Shown here piece by piece: positions 45,301-54,058 of a DNA stretch of 64,000 nucleotides. How positions within the stretch are numbered: the stretch's first letter is position 1; each line of letters starts with the position of its first letter. The notes below the pieces were generated by a model. It did not search any database, was not told the DNA's origin, and was given only the letters and a program-made list of their open reading frames with translations. This DNA comes from CAJQQY01 sp045106765 (GTDB lineage: Bacteria; Bacteroidota; Bacteroidia; Chitinophagales; Saprospiraceae), in assembly GCA_045106765.1 (NCBI GenBank), contig JBGCFD010000076.1, positions 9,776 through 73,775 on the forward strand. Direction: 5' to 3'. The translations under genes were made by a program, and so were the position numbers.

Positions 45301-46780
45301 GTATTTTTTCATCATAGGGAACTATGGCAGGATCACTAGTTAATAATTTAAGTTTGAATTTGACAAAGTCACTTGTTATAGAAACACATTGCCCCTCGAA
45401 TTTTTGCCATCCAGTAGCAATGGTTAATTGAAAATTAAAAAGAGTCGTATTATTCGTTTGAAGATTAAGAAATTGATCTATTGGTATTTCTTTATTTAAA
45501 AAAGTAAATGTGATACTTCTCTTGCCACTATTTAAAATTAATTCAGGGCATGAAATTGCAAAGCCAAGAGTTTCTTTTTCTGTCTTTATTTTATAATTCG
45601 GATTGGGTGATTTAGTATTAGATTTTATTGGTTTTGCATCTCCGAAGAAAGGCCAACTTAATGCAGATAAAGTAGTGAATTTTTCAACTGATCCAATATT
45701 TAAATTTTCAAATTTCTTGTTTTTGTTGAAAACTAAACTTAAAGTCAAGTATTGGCTAAGTTCACTTTTAGTGATGCTTATTGTTTTTTTTGTAGAAAAA
45801 ATAATTGGATTTCCTTTTGAATCATTACCAGCAGAAAGTGAAGTTTCTTTAGGTAAAACAAATGCCCGGTTTCCCTTTGTTAATTGAACGTGAGTCGTAT
45901 CTGAAATTGCTGGGAGTGTTTTAAATCCAAGTACCGAATTGAAATAAAAATCGAGGTGATGTTCAGTTAATTGATTTAAGTCGTTTTGTTGATGTTTAAA
46001 TAAATCAAGAAAAGTCAAGAGTAAACCAATATGAGGAGAAACGTTATTTCTTTTAATCGATTCTTCAAAAAAAATATTGGCTTTTTGTATTATTTTTTCC
46101 TGAAGATGAAATAATTTTTGTCCTGATTTTACTGCTTCTGCCACTAAGCTGTCTAGCAAGTTTTCATCATTGATATTAGTATTTCTTTTTTCGATACATG
46201 GAAAAGGATGGAACAACCAAACCTTATCTAAAGCTTCCAGTCTTGTTAAAGATTGATTGGTACAACACGAAACCCATTCAATTAATTTGAAATAAATCAA
46301 GTAATATTCTTCAAGTGCTTGTCGACCTTCCGCTGCAATCAACTCATAGAGATAATCTCTAAAATCATGATGCGATAAAGATTTGTTGGTTAATTTATAC
46401 CATCGATTAATTCGCAGAATCACATGAAAACCAATTGCAAAATATTGTTGTGCAAAAAGACATTTAGTACTTAAGTTTTGAGTTGCATTAATGCCATCGT
46501 TATAATCTAAATATCTTGGGAACTCTAAGTAATAATTAGTCTTAATAATATAGGCAAGCAGCATAGATGGGTCATCAAGTAGTAATTCTTGCCAGCTACC
46601 ATCTATCTTATTTTGAGGATTATAATATTTAAAAGCTTTGGCAAATTTTGTGGTAAAGGCTAAAAGATCTAAGCTATTTCTATCATCTATTTGAAAAGTA
46701 TCTGAAGCCAATTCGGGGAGTAACCGATCGGCTTGAGTTTTACCTTTAAACTGTAATGATATGTTAGCGTTGTATTTCAT
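42329..46780 (-). CDS. Baseplate J-like protein, Afp11/Pvc11-like, with helical insertion
   Basis: A 1483-aa baseplate protein, longer than typical Afp11/Pvc11. Residues 1-290 are the conserved N-terminal module (LLDDPSMLLAYIIKTNYYLE, LTEHHLDFYFNSVLGF). The baseplate-J region is near the C-terminus (AVTLGDMENLILQSFGNLYQ, then PPSMELKIVNPDFISIKITV). Between about 755 and 1010 lies a highly helical, Lys/Glu-rich block (LVEEVLKNYVDKIQKIITNY; KQFLKNAEEKILDELKDL) that looks like an added coiled-coil arm. The start codon overlaps the gp25 stop as ATGA. Confidence 0.85.
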   Translation of the reverse strand: MKYNANISLQFKGKTQADRLLPELASDTFQIDDRNSLDLLAFTTKFAKAFKYYNPQNKIDGSWQELLLDDPSMLLAYIIKTNYYLEFPRYLDYNDGINATQNLSTKCLFAQQYFAIGFHVILRINRWYKLTNKSLSHHDFRDYLYELIAAEGRQALEEYYLIYFKLIEWVSCCTNQSLTRLEALDKVWLFHPFPCIEKRNTNINDENLLDSLVAEAVKSGQKLFHLQEKIIQKANIFFEESIKRNNVSPHIGLLLTFLDLFKHQQNDLNQLTEHHLDFYFNSVLGFKTLPAISDTTHVQLTKGNRAFVLPKETSLSAGNDSKGNPIIFSTKKTISITKSELSQYLTLSLVFNKNKKFENLNIGSVEKFTTLSALSWPFFGDAKPIKSNTKSPNPNYKIKTEKETLGFAISCPELILNSGKRSITFTFLNKEIPIDQFLNLQTNNTTLFNFQLTIATGWQKFEGQCVSITSDFVKFKLKLLTSDPAIVPYDEKIHKAELKIKQAWPVCKITLAEGALYDDFKKLSNFDFTNILVNCNVNGAQSLVLQNDHGKVSPKTPFYPFGNAPFPEANLFIGGQEFFIKPLNTIKFNILWNHLPDNFEAYYQAYPSIYNNQIFKGSLSSFDTNSQTWKTINISDDEINEDSKDPNKKVRFSLFTADQLNKTKKDNIPSPLFQQRSISFSTKTIPAQPDLPKILKYSQKQSNSFFKLTLVEPSQGFGTAEYSQLLSKITLENGQAIIWNAKNCTDTNVCKILEVLYNTISSFKDLEIQFKNEIGKLDKILILLKDCADEVTEINSNCGSDQIKTNLVEEVLKNYVDKIQKIITNYDVNILQIVDEASKIYEDLIKKVNIFFVKETTKIIDYLDKLIDFIIDDFEKIKSSEPKQFLKNAEEKILDELKDLITPNKSIFGKIKNFFTKKNTAVPNEEDASSSKEGKTKLLNLLKKLDIIKGQIVTEYNKVLGKISTKDITTELQKNKSQLNKWVENVSKKVKEFEKDRTLFISMVSTKNNSFNHLLELIPIKYISLKPLPNKPFIPKIKKLSVDYKSSSQWKSTDGKSNPVLDFQFFHIEPFGNKEITIDTPSIKIFPNYEHTSYAFLGLEKLSPGETLTILLNITSQVKVMTSSSSNKVNYEYLSSNSWKTLTLYADHTYDLEQSGIIQFVVPSDMTDQSTIMPKNIFWIRVAEPFDRINKAEVMTNFVGMHAVPVQRNIDIQTDLQQIKAGIIKSTVNSNSAIKNIQQPIPSFGGRPAETKKQSFQRAAYRLNNKNRAVTLGDMENLILQSFGNLYQAIAVPMKHYNQNQNNILKVAIIPFTEANGDHPYRPLVLPAMMRKVLEFSKKYCPPSMELKIVNPDFISIKITVAVKFNDQNDIGLLAKKLNSDLIIYLSPWLKDNPFIAEQSNAKNLAALNAFILSRPYVEQVGNIKYDLSEENSAEPVSEKKLLPWNLIVPAFEHSITNINATIELNKNYKDLKIPSSTSSVNN

Positions 46781-47193
46781 AAATTAATATTCGTTCCCTC
46801 TGTCAAATGAAATGGGTAAACAAAATTGGAACGATCATTTGTTTGATTTATAGTGTAGTGAATATTAATAAGTACATATCCTTCTCTACTTTGAGAAAGA
46901 TCGACTTTAATATTCTCTAGTCGAATTCTTCTTTCATATAAAAGGATTCCTCGTTTTATAGTCTCTTTAATATTTCCAACTAATCTTGCATTAATACCTC
47001 CAAAGGCTAGTTTTTTTATTCTTGTTCCATATCCTAATTCACAGATACGTTCTCCAATTCGAGTCATAAAAAGAATCCGTAAATTTTCTTTAATATTTTC
47101 ATCCGCCTGAGTCATAGCGACTACATCTGGTGCTCCTTTTATAAAAGCAGGAGGGAAGGCCCAACCTTTTCCAAGAAAATTAGGTTTGCTCAT
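46777..47193 (-). CDS. gp25-like baseplate wedge protein (Afp9-like)
   Basis: A 138-aa wedge protein of the gp25/IraD family, which starts sheath polymerisation on the baseplate. Diagnostic features are ENLRILFMTRIGERICELGY with GTRIKKLAFGG (the gp25 R-x-G-E-R and G-T motifs), IKRGILLYERRIRL and a C-terminal beta hairpin. Its stop overlaps the next gene's start by 4 bp. About 390 bp of repeat-rich DNA separate it from the PAAR gene. Confidence 0.93.
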   Translation of the reverse strand: MSKPNFLGKGWAFPPAFIKGAPDVVAMTQADENIKENLRILFMTRIGERICELGYGTRIKKLAFGGINARLVGNIKETIKRGILLYERRIRLENIKVDLSQSREGYVLINIHYTINQTNDRSNFVYPFHLTEGTNINL

Positions 47194-47585
47194 TGTTTTT
47201 TTTCATTGGTTAAAAAAAAGGTTCTTAGAGATGTCTAATGATTTTTACCATATAGACACATAGAGAATACAGATTTTAATCTAAAGAATTCCCCGATACT
47301 TGCATCGGGTGCAACAGCAGCAATGATATCTCATAAGTAAAAAATCCCTCCACGACCAATTTTTTTTTCACCATATAGGCACATAGAAACCATAGAATTT
47401 CACCTATGTTTTCTATGTGTTTATGTGGTGAAATTCTATATTGACATCTATGAAATTGTTTTTTTGATTTTCCGTCAGCTTGCTGCGGAGTAGTTCAATA
47501 TTTTCCATAAAAATTTTTATGTATTCTATGTGGTGAAAAATATTACTTTTTATGTTTCGTAGAATTTGTCGAAGAACCTAAAATA
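47194..47585. repeat. Repeat-rich interruption between gp25 and PAAR genes
   Basis: 392 bp without a gene inside the structural operon. A short word related to CACCATATAGACACATAGA occurs forward at about 47248-47266 and 47370-47387 and inverted at about 47411-47430 (CTATGTGTTTATGTGGTG) and 47522-47536. The middle pair makes a 27-bp-arm hairpin. A CCCGAT-ACTTGC-ATCGGG hairpin is at 47292-47309, and CCGTCAGCTTGCTGCGG forms another near 47472-47488. These look like REP/palindromic repeats dropped into the operon. Confidence 0.65.
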
Positions 47586-47885
47586 TTATCCTCCAATCAT
47601 GACTGTAGGTTCACCTATTACAATCATGCCTCCATGTGCTGTTTCATCTCCCATTCGAGATGCAGGCATTCCTTCTATCATTACTGTTGCAGAGCCCATC
47701 ACAATTTCATCAGGAGGTCCAACACATACTAGCATATCTCCGATTCGAGCAGCAGGTAAACCACCAATTAAAACCGTTAAAGCACCTGGCCCAACTATAG
47801 GTCCACCGACATGAGGAATTGGAGGCAACCCAGGTGTCTCCATAGGACATTCATGAAAATCAGTTAATCTTGCTGCTGGTGGCAT
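47586..47885 (-). CDS. PAAR-domain spike tip (Afp10-like)
   Basis: A 99-aa PAAR protein that sharpens the VgrG spike and can carry cargo. Motifs: MPPAARLTDFHECP at the start, then GGLPAARIGDMLVCVGPPDE and a C-terminal MPASRMGDETAHGGMIV with metal-binding Cys/His. No C-terminal toxin extension is present. It is 11 bp downstream of the VgrG-like gene. Confidence 0.93.
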   Translation of the reverse strand: MPPAARLTDFHECPMETPGLPPIPHVGGPIVGPGALTVLIGGLPAARIGDMLVCVGPPDEIVMGSATVMIEGMPASRMGDETAHGGMIVIGEPTVMIGG

Positions 47886-47896
47886 ATTATTATATT

Positions 47897-49687
47897 TTAA
47901 GAATTAATCATTACCATAGCTCCGTTGATTGATACTTCAGCGGAAGAACTAAGTCCCGCAGAGGCATCTCCACTTGCAGAAAATTCTGCATCTGCACTAC
48001 AGCTAATCGTCGTTGCACTTAATGAGATAGTTCCTCCTGAGGCGGATTCAGTAATGCCACTTGGTCCATCCATTGTTATTGATTCGGCGGCAGTTATTTT
48101 TATATCAGAGGCACTATTGAGTTCGATTCCGTCAGACGATAATTTGATAAAATTGTTATTTTGATCTGTCATAGTGATGCTTGTTTCTTTGTCACTAAAC
48201 ACTAGTTGATTGCTATTTGGAGTAGTAATGGTGATCACTTTATTTTCCTCATCGAAAGTGATTTTCATTTTTTCACGACTAACGAAAGCCTTGATCGTAT
48301 TTTTTTCATCAGGTGTTTCAGGAGTTGCACGACCACTACTGTAAAGAGAACCAAGGATAACTGGATAACGAGGATCATCATTTAAAAAACCAACCACTAC
48401 TTCGTCTTCTACCTCAGGATAGAAAAAAGCTCCTGAATCTGAGGTCGCATAAAAAGAAGCTAAACGTGCCCATACTCCATCATCTCCCGATTGAATAAGT
48501 GGGAGTGTAATCAATACTCTAAATTCACCATCAGGATCATCATTAATTTGTCTTACTTTTCCAATTTGCAAACCTTGAATACCTGGGAGTAACCCCGAAG
48601 CGAGCGGTGCTTCCGTTTTTACTTTTGCAGAAAACCATTCTGGAGAGAGACCAATTTCAGCAGTAGTTATCCAATTACCATTAGCGATTTCATGTATAAC
48701 ACCTGATACAAATCCCTTCCCATTAAATCTTTTTCCTAAACCTTTAAAACCGATGAGTGTACCTGGTAAAGCCAATGCACTCCCTTGAAATTTTACCGTT
48801 CCTCTTATTTTTGAATATTGTGATTTTGTGCTTTTTGCTTTTGCCCAAGTGGACAACATGTCATTTTCCAAAAAGCCACCACTCTGTAAATCATAATCCT
48901 CTAAGCCAATTACTTTTGCTAAATCTGAGGTGCTCAAATTTCCTTGATCAAAATTAGAGGTAGACGATTCGCTTGATATAATTGCTTGACTCGCCATATC
49001 CCATGCGTTTGATTTTACAGACTTTAATTGATTTTGAGCATCAATGTCTGCATCAAACTCGAAGATGTCCTGTCCATAGGTCAACTCCAATTTTTCTTCT
49101 GTTTCTTCTTCTGGTTTTTTTACCGAGATCTTTCCATCTTCTACGACTGTAATCAATCCATTTATATCTGCACGAGCGACCATAAAATCCCAATCAGAAG
49201 TATAATATTGAATAACTTCTTTAAGCTCATTTTCTGTAGAAGATACACTAGCAGTTAAGCCGTTGTTTTGAATTAGTTTGGAGATAATTCCACTATCCAT
49301 CATTTTTTGGAAGTAGGCATTTTTCCTTCCTACTGTCATTTTTACTGCTTCATCTTTGCAGAGTACAGATAGTGCTGGTCCTTCATCAGAAGAAATTCGA
49401 ATACCATGTTTTACAACAATGCCCTTAAAAATAGAGACATTAGAATTTTCATATCCTGCCATCACTTCAATCTTTGCTCCTGGAATAAAAGTTTCCGAAT
49501 CGCTGATTGGGAAATCTTCTTTAGATGCACTTCCATCTGCAATTAGCAATTCACAATAAGGAATTTTATTTACAGCACGATCAATGTAAACTGACAATAC
49601 TTGGTAAGTATCTTTTATGATGTTCCCATCTGATTTAATGGAAAAAGTAATTAAATCAGATTTTGATGTAATTGGAGATTTTGGCAT
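47897..49687 (-). CDS. VgrG-like spike protein (Afp8-like)
   Basis: A 596-aa fusion of gp27-like hub and gp5-like spike. The N-terminal hub region includes SVYIDRAVNKIPYCELLIAD and GAKIEVMAGYENSNVSIFKG. The OB-fold segment is GLQIGKVRQINDDPDGEFRV with GFLNDDPRYPVILGSLYS. The C-terminus is a long beta-helix of Ser/Ile/Thr-rich strands (ITMTDQNNNFIKLSSDGIEL). Typical eCIS length; no effector domain appended. Confidence 0.93.
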   Translation of the reverse strand: MPKSPITSKSDLITFSIKSDGNIIKDTYQVLSVYIDRAVNKIPYCELLIADGSASKEDFPISDSETFIPGAKIEVMAGYENSNVSIFKGIVVKHGIRISSDEGPALSVLCKDEAVKMTVGRKNAYFQKMMDSGIISKLIQNNGLTASVSSTENELKEVIQYYTSDWDFMVARADINGLITVVEDGKISVKKPEEETEEKLELTYGQDIFEFDADIDAQNQLKSVKSNAWDMASQAIISSESSTSNFDQGNLSTSDLAKVIGLEDYDLQSGGFLENDMLSTWAKAKSTKSQYSKIRGTVKFQGSALALPGTLIGFKGLGKRFNGKGFVSGVIHEIANGNWITTAEIGLSPEWFSAKVKTEAPLASGLLPGIQGLQIGKVRQINDDPDGEFRVLITLPLIQSGDDGVWARLASFYATSDSGAFFYPEVEDEVVVGFLNDDPRYPVILGSLYSSGRATPETPDEKNTIKAFVSREKMKITFDEENKVITITTPNSNQLVFSDKETSITMTDQNNNFIKLSSDGIELNSASDIKITAAESITMDGPSGITESASGGTISLSATTISCSADAEFSASGDASAGLSSSAEVSINGAMVMINS

Positions 49688-49691
49688 TTTA

Positions 49692-50366
49692 TTAAATTAA
49701 TGGAGGAAACACTAATTGTATTCCAGGTTTAAGATTTCTAAAATTAGTTAAATGATTGAATCGAGCTACTTTTAAGTAATGTTCTTTCTCACCATAAATT
49801 TTATAGGTCAAAGCAGGTAGTGTGTCTCCAGCTACCACAGTAATTATATGAGATAAATCAGGAGAACTATCTTTTGCTTTATTTTCAATTTCCTTGGGAT
49901 CTTCAAAATTTTTAAATGCAACTTTTACTTCTGCTCTAATAGGTGTTCCATCAGGTCTAAATAACTTATAAGTAATAGACATCGACGTCAAATGGCATTG
50001 AAATGAAGGACTCTTTCCCCAAGAAATTTTTAGATAATTGGGTTTATGAATATTTCCATTGTAATCATATACCACTTTTTTAAACTTCTCAATCTCATCG
50101 ACCAAATCAGTTCTAGTTTTATCGACAACTCCAGAGCCATCAAATATTAGATCAAAAGAAACTTCTGATGGAGGAGCTTTTTCAAATTTTGAACTGGTAT
50201 TCGGTGTCCCAGGCTCCTGTCGATTACTATAATCTATTGAATAACTATGGGTAAAGGTTTCTGGATTAATCATCACTTTATATGGTGATCCGACTATGTT
50301 TCCTTGTCCAAAGTCTTCATTATCATAGGCTTCAATGGTTAGATATTCAAGTTGTCCTGATGCCAT
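49692..50366 (-). CDS. LysM-domain baseplate adaptor (Afp7-like)
   Basis: A 224-aa protein whose C-terminal 45 residues are a LysM domain (HIITVVAGDTLPALTYKIYG, then a final PGIQLVFPPLI). The N-terminal part (SPYKVMINPETFTHSYSIDY; PPSEVSFDLIFDGSG) is the conserved Afp7/gp53-like region. It links tube-initiator and spike hub. It starts 1 bp after the DUF5908 stop and ends 4 bp before the VgrG gene. Confidence 0.9.
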   Translation of the reverse strand: MASGQLEYLTIEAYDNEDFGQGNIVGSPYKVMINPETFTHSYSIDYSNRQEPGTPNTSSKFEKAPPSEVSFDLIFDGSGVVDKTRTDLVDEIEKFKKVVYDYNGNIHKPNYLKISWGKSPSFQCHLTSMSITYKLFRPDGTPIRAEVKVAFKNFEDPKEIENKAKDSSPDLSHIITVVAGDTLPALTYKIYGEKEHYLKVARFNHLTNFRNLKPGIQLVFPPLI

Positions 50367-50367
50367 A

Positions 50368-50535
50368 TTATCGATCCATTTTTTTCTTTAGAGATTTAAG
50401 AATTTTATTGACGCATTGGTCAACAATTGCTTTGGTATCAATTTCATTTTGCCTATTTTTCTGATGATTCATTTTGGTAGAATCATTAGTAATAATCTGT
50501 GTTCGAATAATTAATTCTCTAATTTCTAAAGGCAT
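50368..50535 (-). CDS. DUF5908 mini-protein of the eCIS locus (Afp6 position)
   Basis: A 55-aa ORF begins at ATG 50535 with MPLEIRELIIRTQI and ends in LKSLKKKMDR. The N-terminus PLEIRELIIR is the signature of DUF5908, a short protein that sits between tube-initiator and LysM genes in many eCIS loci, exactly as here. It lies 6 bp after the tube gene and 1 bp before the LysM gene, so translation is probably coupled. Its function is not known. Confidence 0.85.
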   Translation of the reverse strand: MPLEIRELIIRTQIITNDSTKMNHQKNRQNEIDTKAIVDQCVNKILKSLKKKMDR

Positions 50536-50541
50536 ATCTAA

Positions 50542-51015
50542 TTAACTTTTTTCGAAATAATCATAAGAAAACTCCAGCGTTTCTATTGCCAATTCACTCT
50601 CCATTGCCTTAAAGTCTGAGACGCTCCATTTGACAGGGTAGGCATTTCTAAAATCCCAACTGATCAAAATTTCGCTATTCTCATCACCTGTTTTGTTTAA
50701 TAGTGATACTCTAATATTTTTAGTTTCTATTGCGGAGACCATTCCTGGTTTTATAGTATCTACCACCCATTTAGAAAGCTTTGAATCCTTGGGTATCAAA
50801 CCTCTTTTGAGTACTAGATTATTGTATTTTACTACTCCAGGCAAACGATACTTGAATCGATTTTCTCCTCCACAACCAACTTCTTCTACACTCATTTCAT
50901 GACTAATTCCACTAGCTTCCTGAAAACTTATATCTTGTTTATCATCTGATTTATCTCCGAAACTTAATCGAAAAAAGAAAGAAGTTGGTGGTCTAAATTC
51001 ATCTAAGTTGGCCAT
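50542..51015 (-). CDS. Tail tube protein 2 / tube initiator (Afp5-like)
   Basis: A 157-aa gp19-family tube protein. Motifs: FFFRLSFGDKSDDKQ, FQEASGISHEMSVEEVG, LPGVVKYNNLVLKRGL and a C-terminal ELAIETLEFSYDYF. It is homologous to the 153-aa tube protein but more basic/charged at the N-terminus; by position next to baseplate genes it is probably the tube-baseplate adaptor ring. It is 11 bp downstream of the main tube gene. Confidence 0.9.
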   Translation of the reverse strand: MANLDEFRPPTSFFFRLSFGDKSDDKQDISFQEASGISHEMSVEEVGCGGENRFKYRLPGVVKYNNLVLKRGLIPKDSKLSKWVVDTIKPGMVSAIETKNIRVSLLNKTGDENSEILISWDFRNAYPVKWSVSDFKAMESELAIETLEFSYDYFEKS

Positions 51016-51026
51016 TCGTTACAAGA

Positions 51027-51488
51027 TTAAGAAGCTGTTGCAATGACTAATTTTTCATGAGCGATTTCAATCGTATCTATAGCAACTTCATTAGCATCGG
51101 ATTTAAGGTCGGTTGCAGTTATTTTAGTTGGCCAAGCATTATGCAAAGTCCAAGTAACTTGTACTTTGTTTTTTTCGTCCAACAGTTTTATCGTAACTGT
51201 TTGCCTTTTGATGGTATTCATATTAATTTGATCATACCATTTCCAAAAAAGATTATCGGCTGTAAAAATTCCTCTCTTCATGGTAATATTTCCATACTTG
51301 ACAATACCGGGCATTTTGACTGTTGCATATTCTGGACTATTAGAACCTCGGTATTCAATAATTTGAGATTCTACTTCCATACCCGAAACTTCCTGAAAGG
51401 CGATATTTTTTTGAGATCCCCAATCAACTGAAAATTTAAATTTTGGTAAAGGCCAGGGAGCACCTTGTTTATTTCCTGGATTGGCCAT
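51027..51488 (-). CDS. Main tail tube protein (Afp1-like)
   Basis: A 153-aa gp19/Hcp-like tube subunit forming the inner tube that holds cargo. Motifs: WPLPKFKFSVDWGSQKNIAF, QEVSGMEVESQIIEYRG, MPGIVKYGNITMKRGIF and EVAIDTIEIAHEKL. A 184-bp gap separates it from the sheath gene, so its own transcript start or high-level processing is possible. Core structural role is secure from family and context. Confidence 0.92.
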   Translation of the reverse strand: MANPGNKQGAPWPLPKFKFSVDWGSQKNIAFQEVSGMEVESQIIEYRGSNSPEYATVKMPGIVKYGNITMKRGIFTADNLFWKWYDQINMNTIKRQTVTIKLLDEKNKVQVTWTLHNAWPTKITATDLKSDANEVAIDTIEIAHEKLVIATAS

Positions 51489-51672
51489 AGTTAAAAGTTT
51501 TTTTTGTTAAAAAATTATTTTATTTCTATATAATAATATGCAAGTATTTTTGGGTTGTTAATTTGATTTTAGGTAAACCAATAGCTAGGATTTAATTGGT
51601 CATTTCAGCCAAAAAAATCAAACTTCGAAATGAAAAGCCTTAAAAATACTAGTGCGTACTTTCTATAAAGTT

Positions 51673-53238
51673 TTATGATTTTGCAAGTTCCTGCTCTACG
51701 GTTACAACAATAAATTCAGCAGGATGAGAAACAGCTAGGAAAATAGAAACCCGAAGGTATCCGTTTAAAATATCTTGTGCTGTCATAGTTGTTCCAAGTC
51801 CTATTTCTACATTAAAAGCATCAGCAGCTTTTGAGCCTTGTAAAGCACCTTCTTTCCAAACGTTTGTTAAAAAATTACTTAACATACTCTTGACTGAGAC
51901 CCATGTGTTTTGAGTATTTGGAGAAAAGACATAATCTCTGAGTGCAAGTTTTACAGACTGTTCAATCATTGTTACCGTTCTTCGGACATTGATATATCTC
52001 CAATCCTGACTGTTGCCATCAAGGGTTCTTGCTCCCCATACTAGCACTCCTTGTCCAGTAAAATATCGAATGGCATTGATAGATTTTCCACTAACAGCGT
52101 CTACATTCAAATTTTCCTGTTCTTCGGCGTCAATTCTTAGAGTGAGATCTGTCACTCCAATTGGAGATATATTGGCAGGAGCAACCCAAACTCCTTGAGT
52201 TGCATCAACTAATGAATATACTCCAGCCATGACTCCACTTGGTGGAAGCGTGTTAATTTTTTCTTGGACAATAGTTAACAGGTGTTTATAGGTAGTGCTA
52301 GCAACTCCAAGAGCTGCACTATTTTGAGCAGCTGTAAGTGTACTTCCGCTGATACTATTCAAGATAGTTTCAGCTTTAGGATTAGGTGCTGAAGGAGGAT
52401 TTAATATTGGCCCTAATACACTCGTGTCTCCTGCATTAATATTTGCATAAGAAACTTGATTAATAGGAACCACAGTAGTTCTGAGATAAGGATAATAAGC
52501 CACTCCATATTTTAAGAAATTGTTTCCTGTAGAGTTACGGAAATTTTGGATATCATCAGGCCATAAAATAGGATCTGGTTCACGACCACCAATAACATCA
52601 AAGATTCCAACGGCTGTTTGCATAGAATTACATTGGACTAAGGTCAACTCCATCAATGTTCCATTATCTGCCGGACTCAATAAAGTCGCTTCAGGGTATA
52701 CATACATGGTTACCTCAGGTACTTTCTTCAATGCAGTCAATCCTTTTTCCATATCCGTCACTAATACATTTGGATTAACGATTTGGTCCCCAGGCTTGAT
52801 AGGTTTACCACTTGGAGGACCATATGAACCAATAGAAACGATATACGCTTGACTACCTCCATTTTGAAAAAATAGCAGCAAACTATTATATAAATAGTAG
52901 ATAGTATTTGGGTCAGGTTCGATTGTATAAATATCTCCATTAATCGTATAGGATTCGCCTTTGAGGGGTTTCTTCTTTTGTTTAGTAATAAAGTAAGATG
53001 GCGAATATTGTGGAGGTGTTTTTTGTGTTGTAGGATTTTTAGGATATCCATAGATAGCCATAAATTCTATCATAGAGGTAATTGCCATTGGCTTAAATAA
53101 ATAAGATTTTCCCTCATACTCCGCTTTAGGAGTATAACCAATAAAAGCAGGGACAGCAGTTGCTACTTGAACAACCGAATTGGGAAAGGCATTCACCTCA
53201 TCAATATAGACACCAGGAGTTTTAAGATTCGTTATCAT
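51673..53238 (-). CDS. Tail sheath protein (Afp2-like)
   Basis: A 521-aa contractile sheath subunit. The N-terminus LKTPGVYIDEVNAFPNSVVQ and VATAVPAFIGYTP is diagnostic. The C-terminal domain carries GQGVLVWGARTLDGNSQDWR, YINVRRTVTMIEQSVKLALR and ends GYLRVSIFLAVSHPAEF. It is the only sheath gene in the locus, unlike the three in Afp/PVC and like single-sheath MAC and AlgoCIS-type loci. Confidence 0.96.
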   Translation of the reverse strand: MITNLKTPGVYIDEVNAFPNSVVQVATAVPAFIGYTPKAEYEGKSYLFKPMAITSMIEFMAIYGYPKNPTTQKTPPQYSPSYFITKQKKKPLKGESYTINGDIYTIEPDPNTIYYLYNSLLLFFQNGGSQAYIVSIGSYGPPSGKPIKPGDQIVNPNVLVTDMEKGLTALKKVPEVTMYVYPEATLLSPADNGTLMELTLVQCNSMQTAVGIFDVIGGREPDPILWPDDIQNFRNSTGNNFLKYGVAYYPYLRTTVVPINQVSYANINAGDTSVLGPILNPPSAPNPKAETILNSISGSTLTAAQNSAALGVASTTYKHLLTIVQEKINTLPPSGVMAGVYSLVDATQGVWVAPANISPIGVTDLTLRIDAEEQENLNVDAVSGKSINAIRYFTGQGVLVWGARTLDGNSQDWRYINVRRTVTMIEQSVKLALRDYVFSPNTQNTWVSVKSMLSNFLTNVWKEGALQGSKAADAFNVEIGLGTTMTAQDILNGYLRVSIFLAVSHPAEFIVVTVEQELAKS

Positions 53239-53254
53239 ATTGTTTTATTTGAAG

Positions 53255-54058
53255 TTATATATATACATAAATTGCGGAATATAGTTCTTGTTTTCCATTT
53301 GCGATGGAGGATTGTAATGATCCAGGATTTGCATTTGGTAAATGGTTTAAAATTATTTGTCCATCATCATTAATTTTCTCTGCTGAGATACCACGTAAAC
53401 TCAAATTCATCGTGCCTGCTTCTTTAAAAGGTATCAAATTTGTTCCTGAATCAAATAATTGGGCAGCTGAATTATTAGGCAACTCAACTGAAGTAGGCCC
53501 ACTAAATAATTCATTGCCTTCTCCTTCTAATTTAAAAATCATATTCTTGTTTGATCCATCTATTAAGTAGTATTTCCAAACCGTCTTTCTTGAGTTGAGT
53601 TGAACTTTATAATTATTGGGCCAATCCGTTTTATTTGAAATTAAATTGGACAGTTTTATTTGAATGGAGACTATTTTATTTCCAAAATTCGAATCAGCTT
53701 GAAATTCATTAGATAATTCAATCGAACCGTTAACATTATTAGTTGCTGATTCATTTTTAAATACTATTCTTCCAAGTTTATCGATAGGGAATTTAGTAAA
53801 ATTGATGAATTCTGGATTACTCGAAATACCATCAAATTGAAGTTCGAAATCTGGTGTTTCATCAAGCACTTCTTGTAAGTTGAACTGATCGGGAATCATC
53901 AATCTTCCTATATTTTCTTTCTGGAAAAATTTCATTCCCGATTTAGAAATCCATTGTTGAGTATCCACATCTGGAATAATTTGTATTTGATTACATTTTC
54001 CATTTATAAAGTAATCATGCAATAATTCAAAATTTAATATTTCAACAAATTGATTCAT
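53255..54058 (-). CDS. Unknown beta-rich structural protein between cap and sheath genes
   Basis: A 267-aa, mostly beta-strand protein without signal peptide. It starts MNQFVEILNFELLHDYFING and contains SNKTDWPNNYKVQLNSRK and LNLSLRGISAE-like strands (GTMNLSLRGISAEKINDDGQ). I cannot name a family. Its start overlaps the cap gene's stop by 4 bp (ATGA) and the sheath follows 16 bp on, so it is surely part of the particle or its assembly. A second cap, collar or surface-anchor role is possible. Confidence 0.6.
   Translation of the reverse strand: MNQFVEILNFELLHDYFINGKCNQIQIIPDVDTQQWISKSGMKFFQKENIGRLMIPDQFNLQEVLDETPDFELQFDGISSNPEFINFTKFPIDKLGRIVFKNESATNNVNGSIELSNEFQADSNFGNKIVSIQIKLSNLISNKTDWPNNYKVQLNSRKTVWKYYLIDGSNKNMIFKLEGEGNELFSGPTSVELPNNSAAQLFDSGTNLIPFKEAGTMNLSLRGISAEKINDDGQIILNHLPNANPGSLQSSIANGKQELYSAIYVYI

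Noticed and set aside
47194..47585. CRISPR array
   Set aside because: The repeated word is short, imperfect, present in both orientations and irregularly spaced, with no cas genes in the window.
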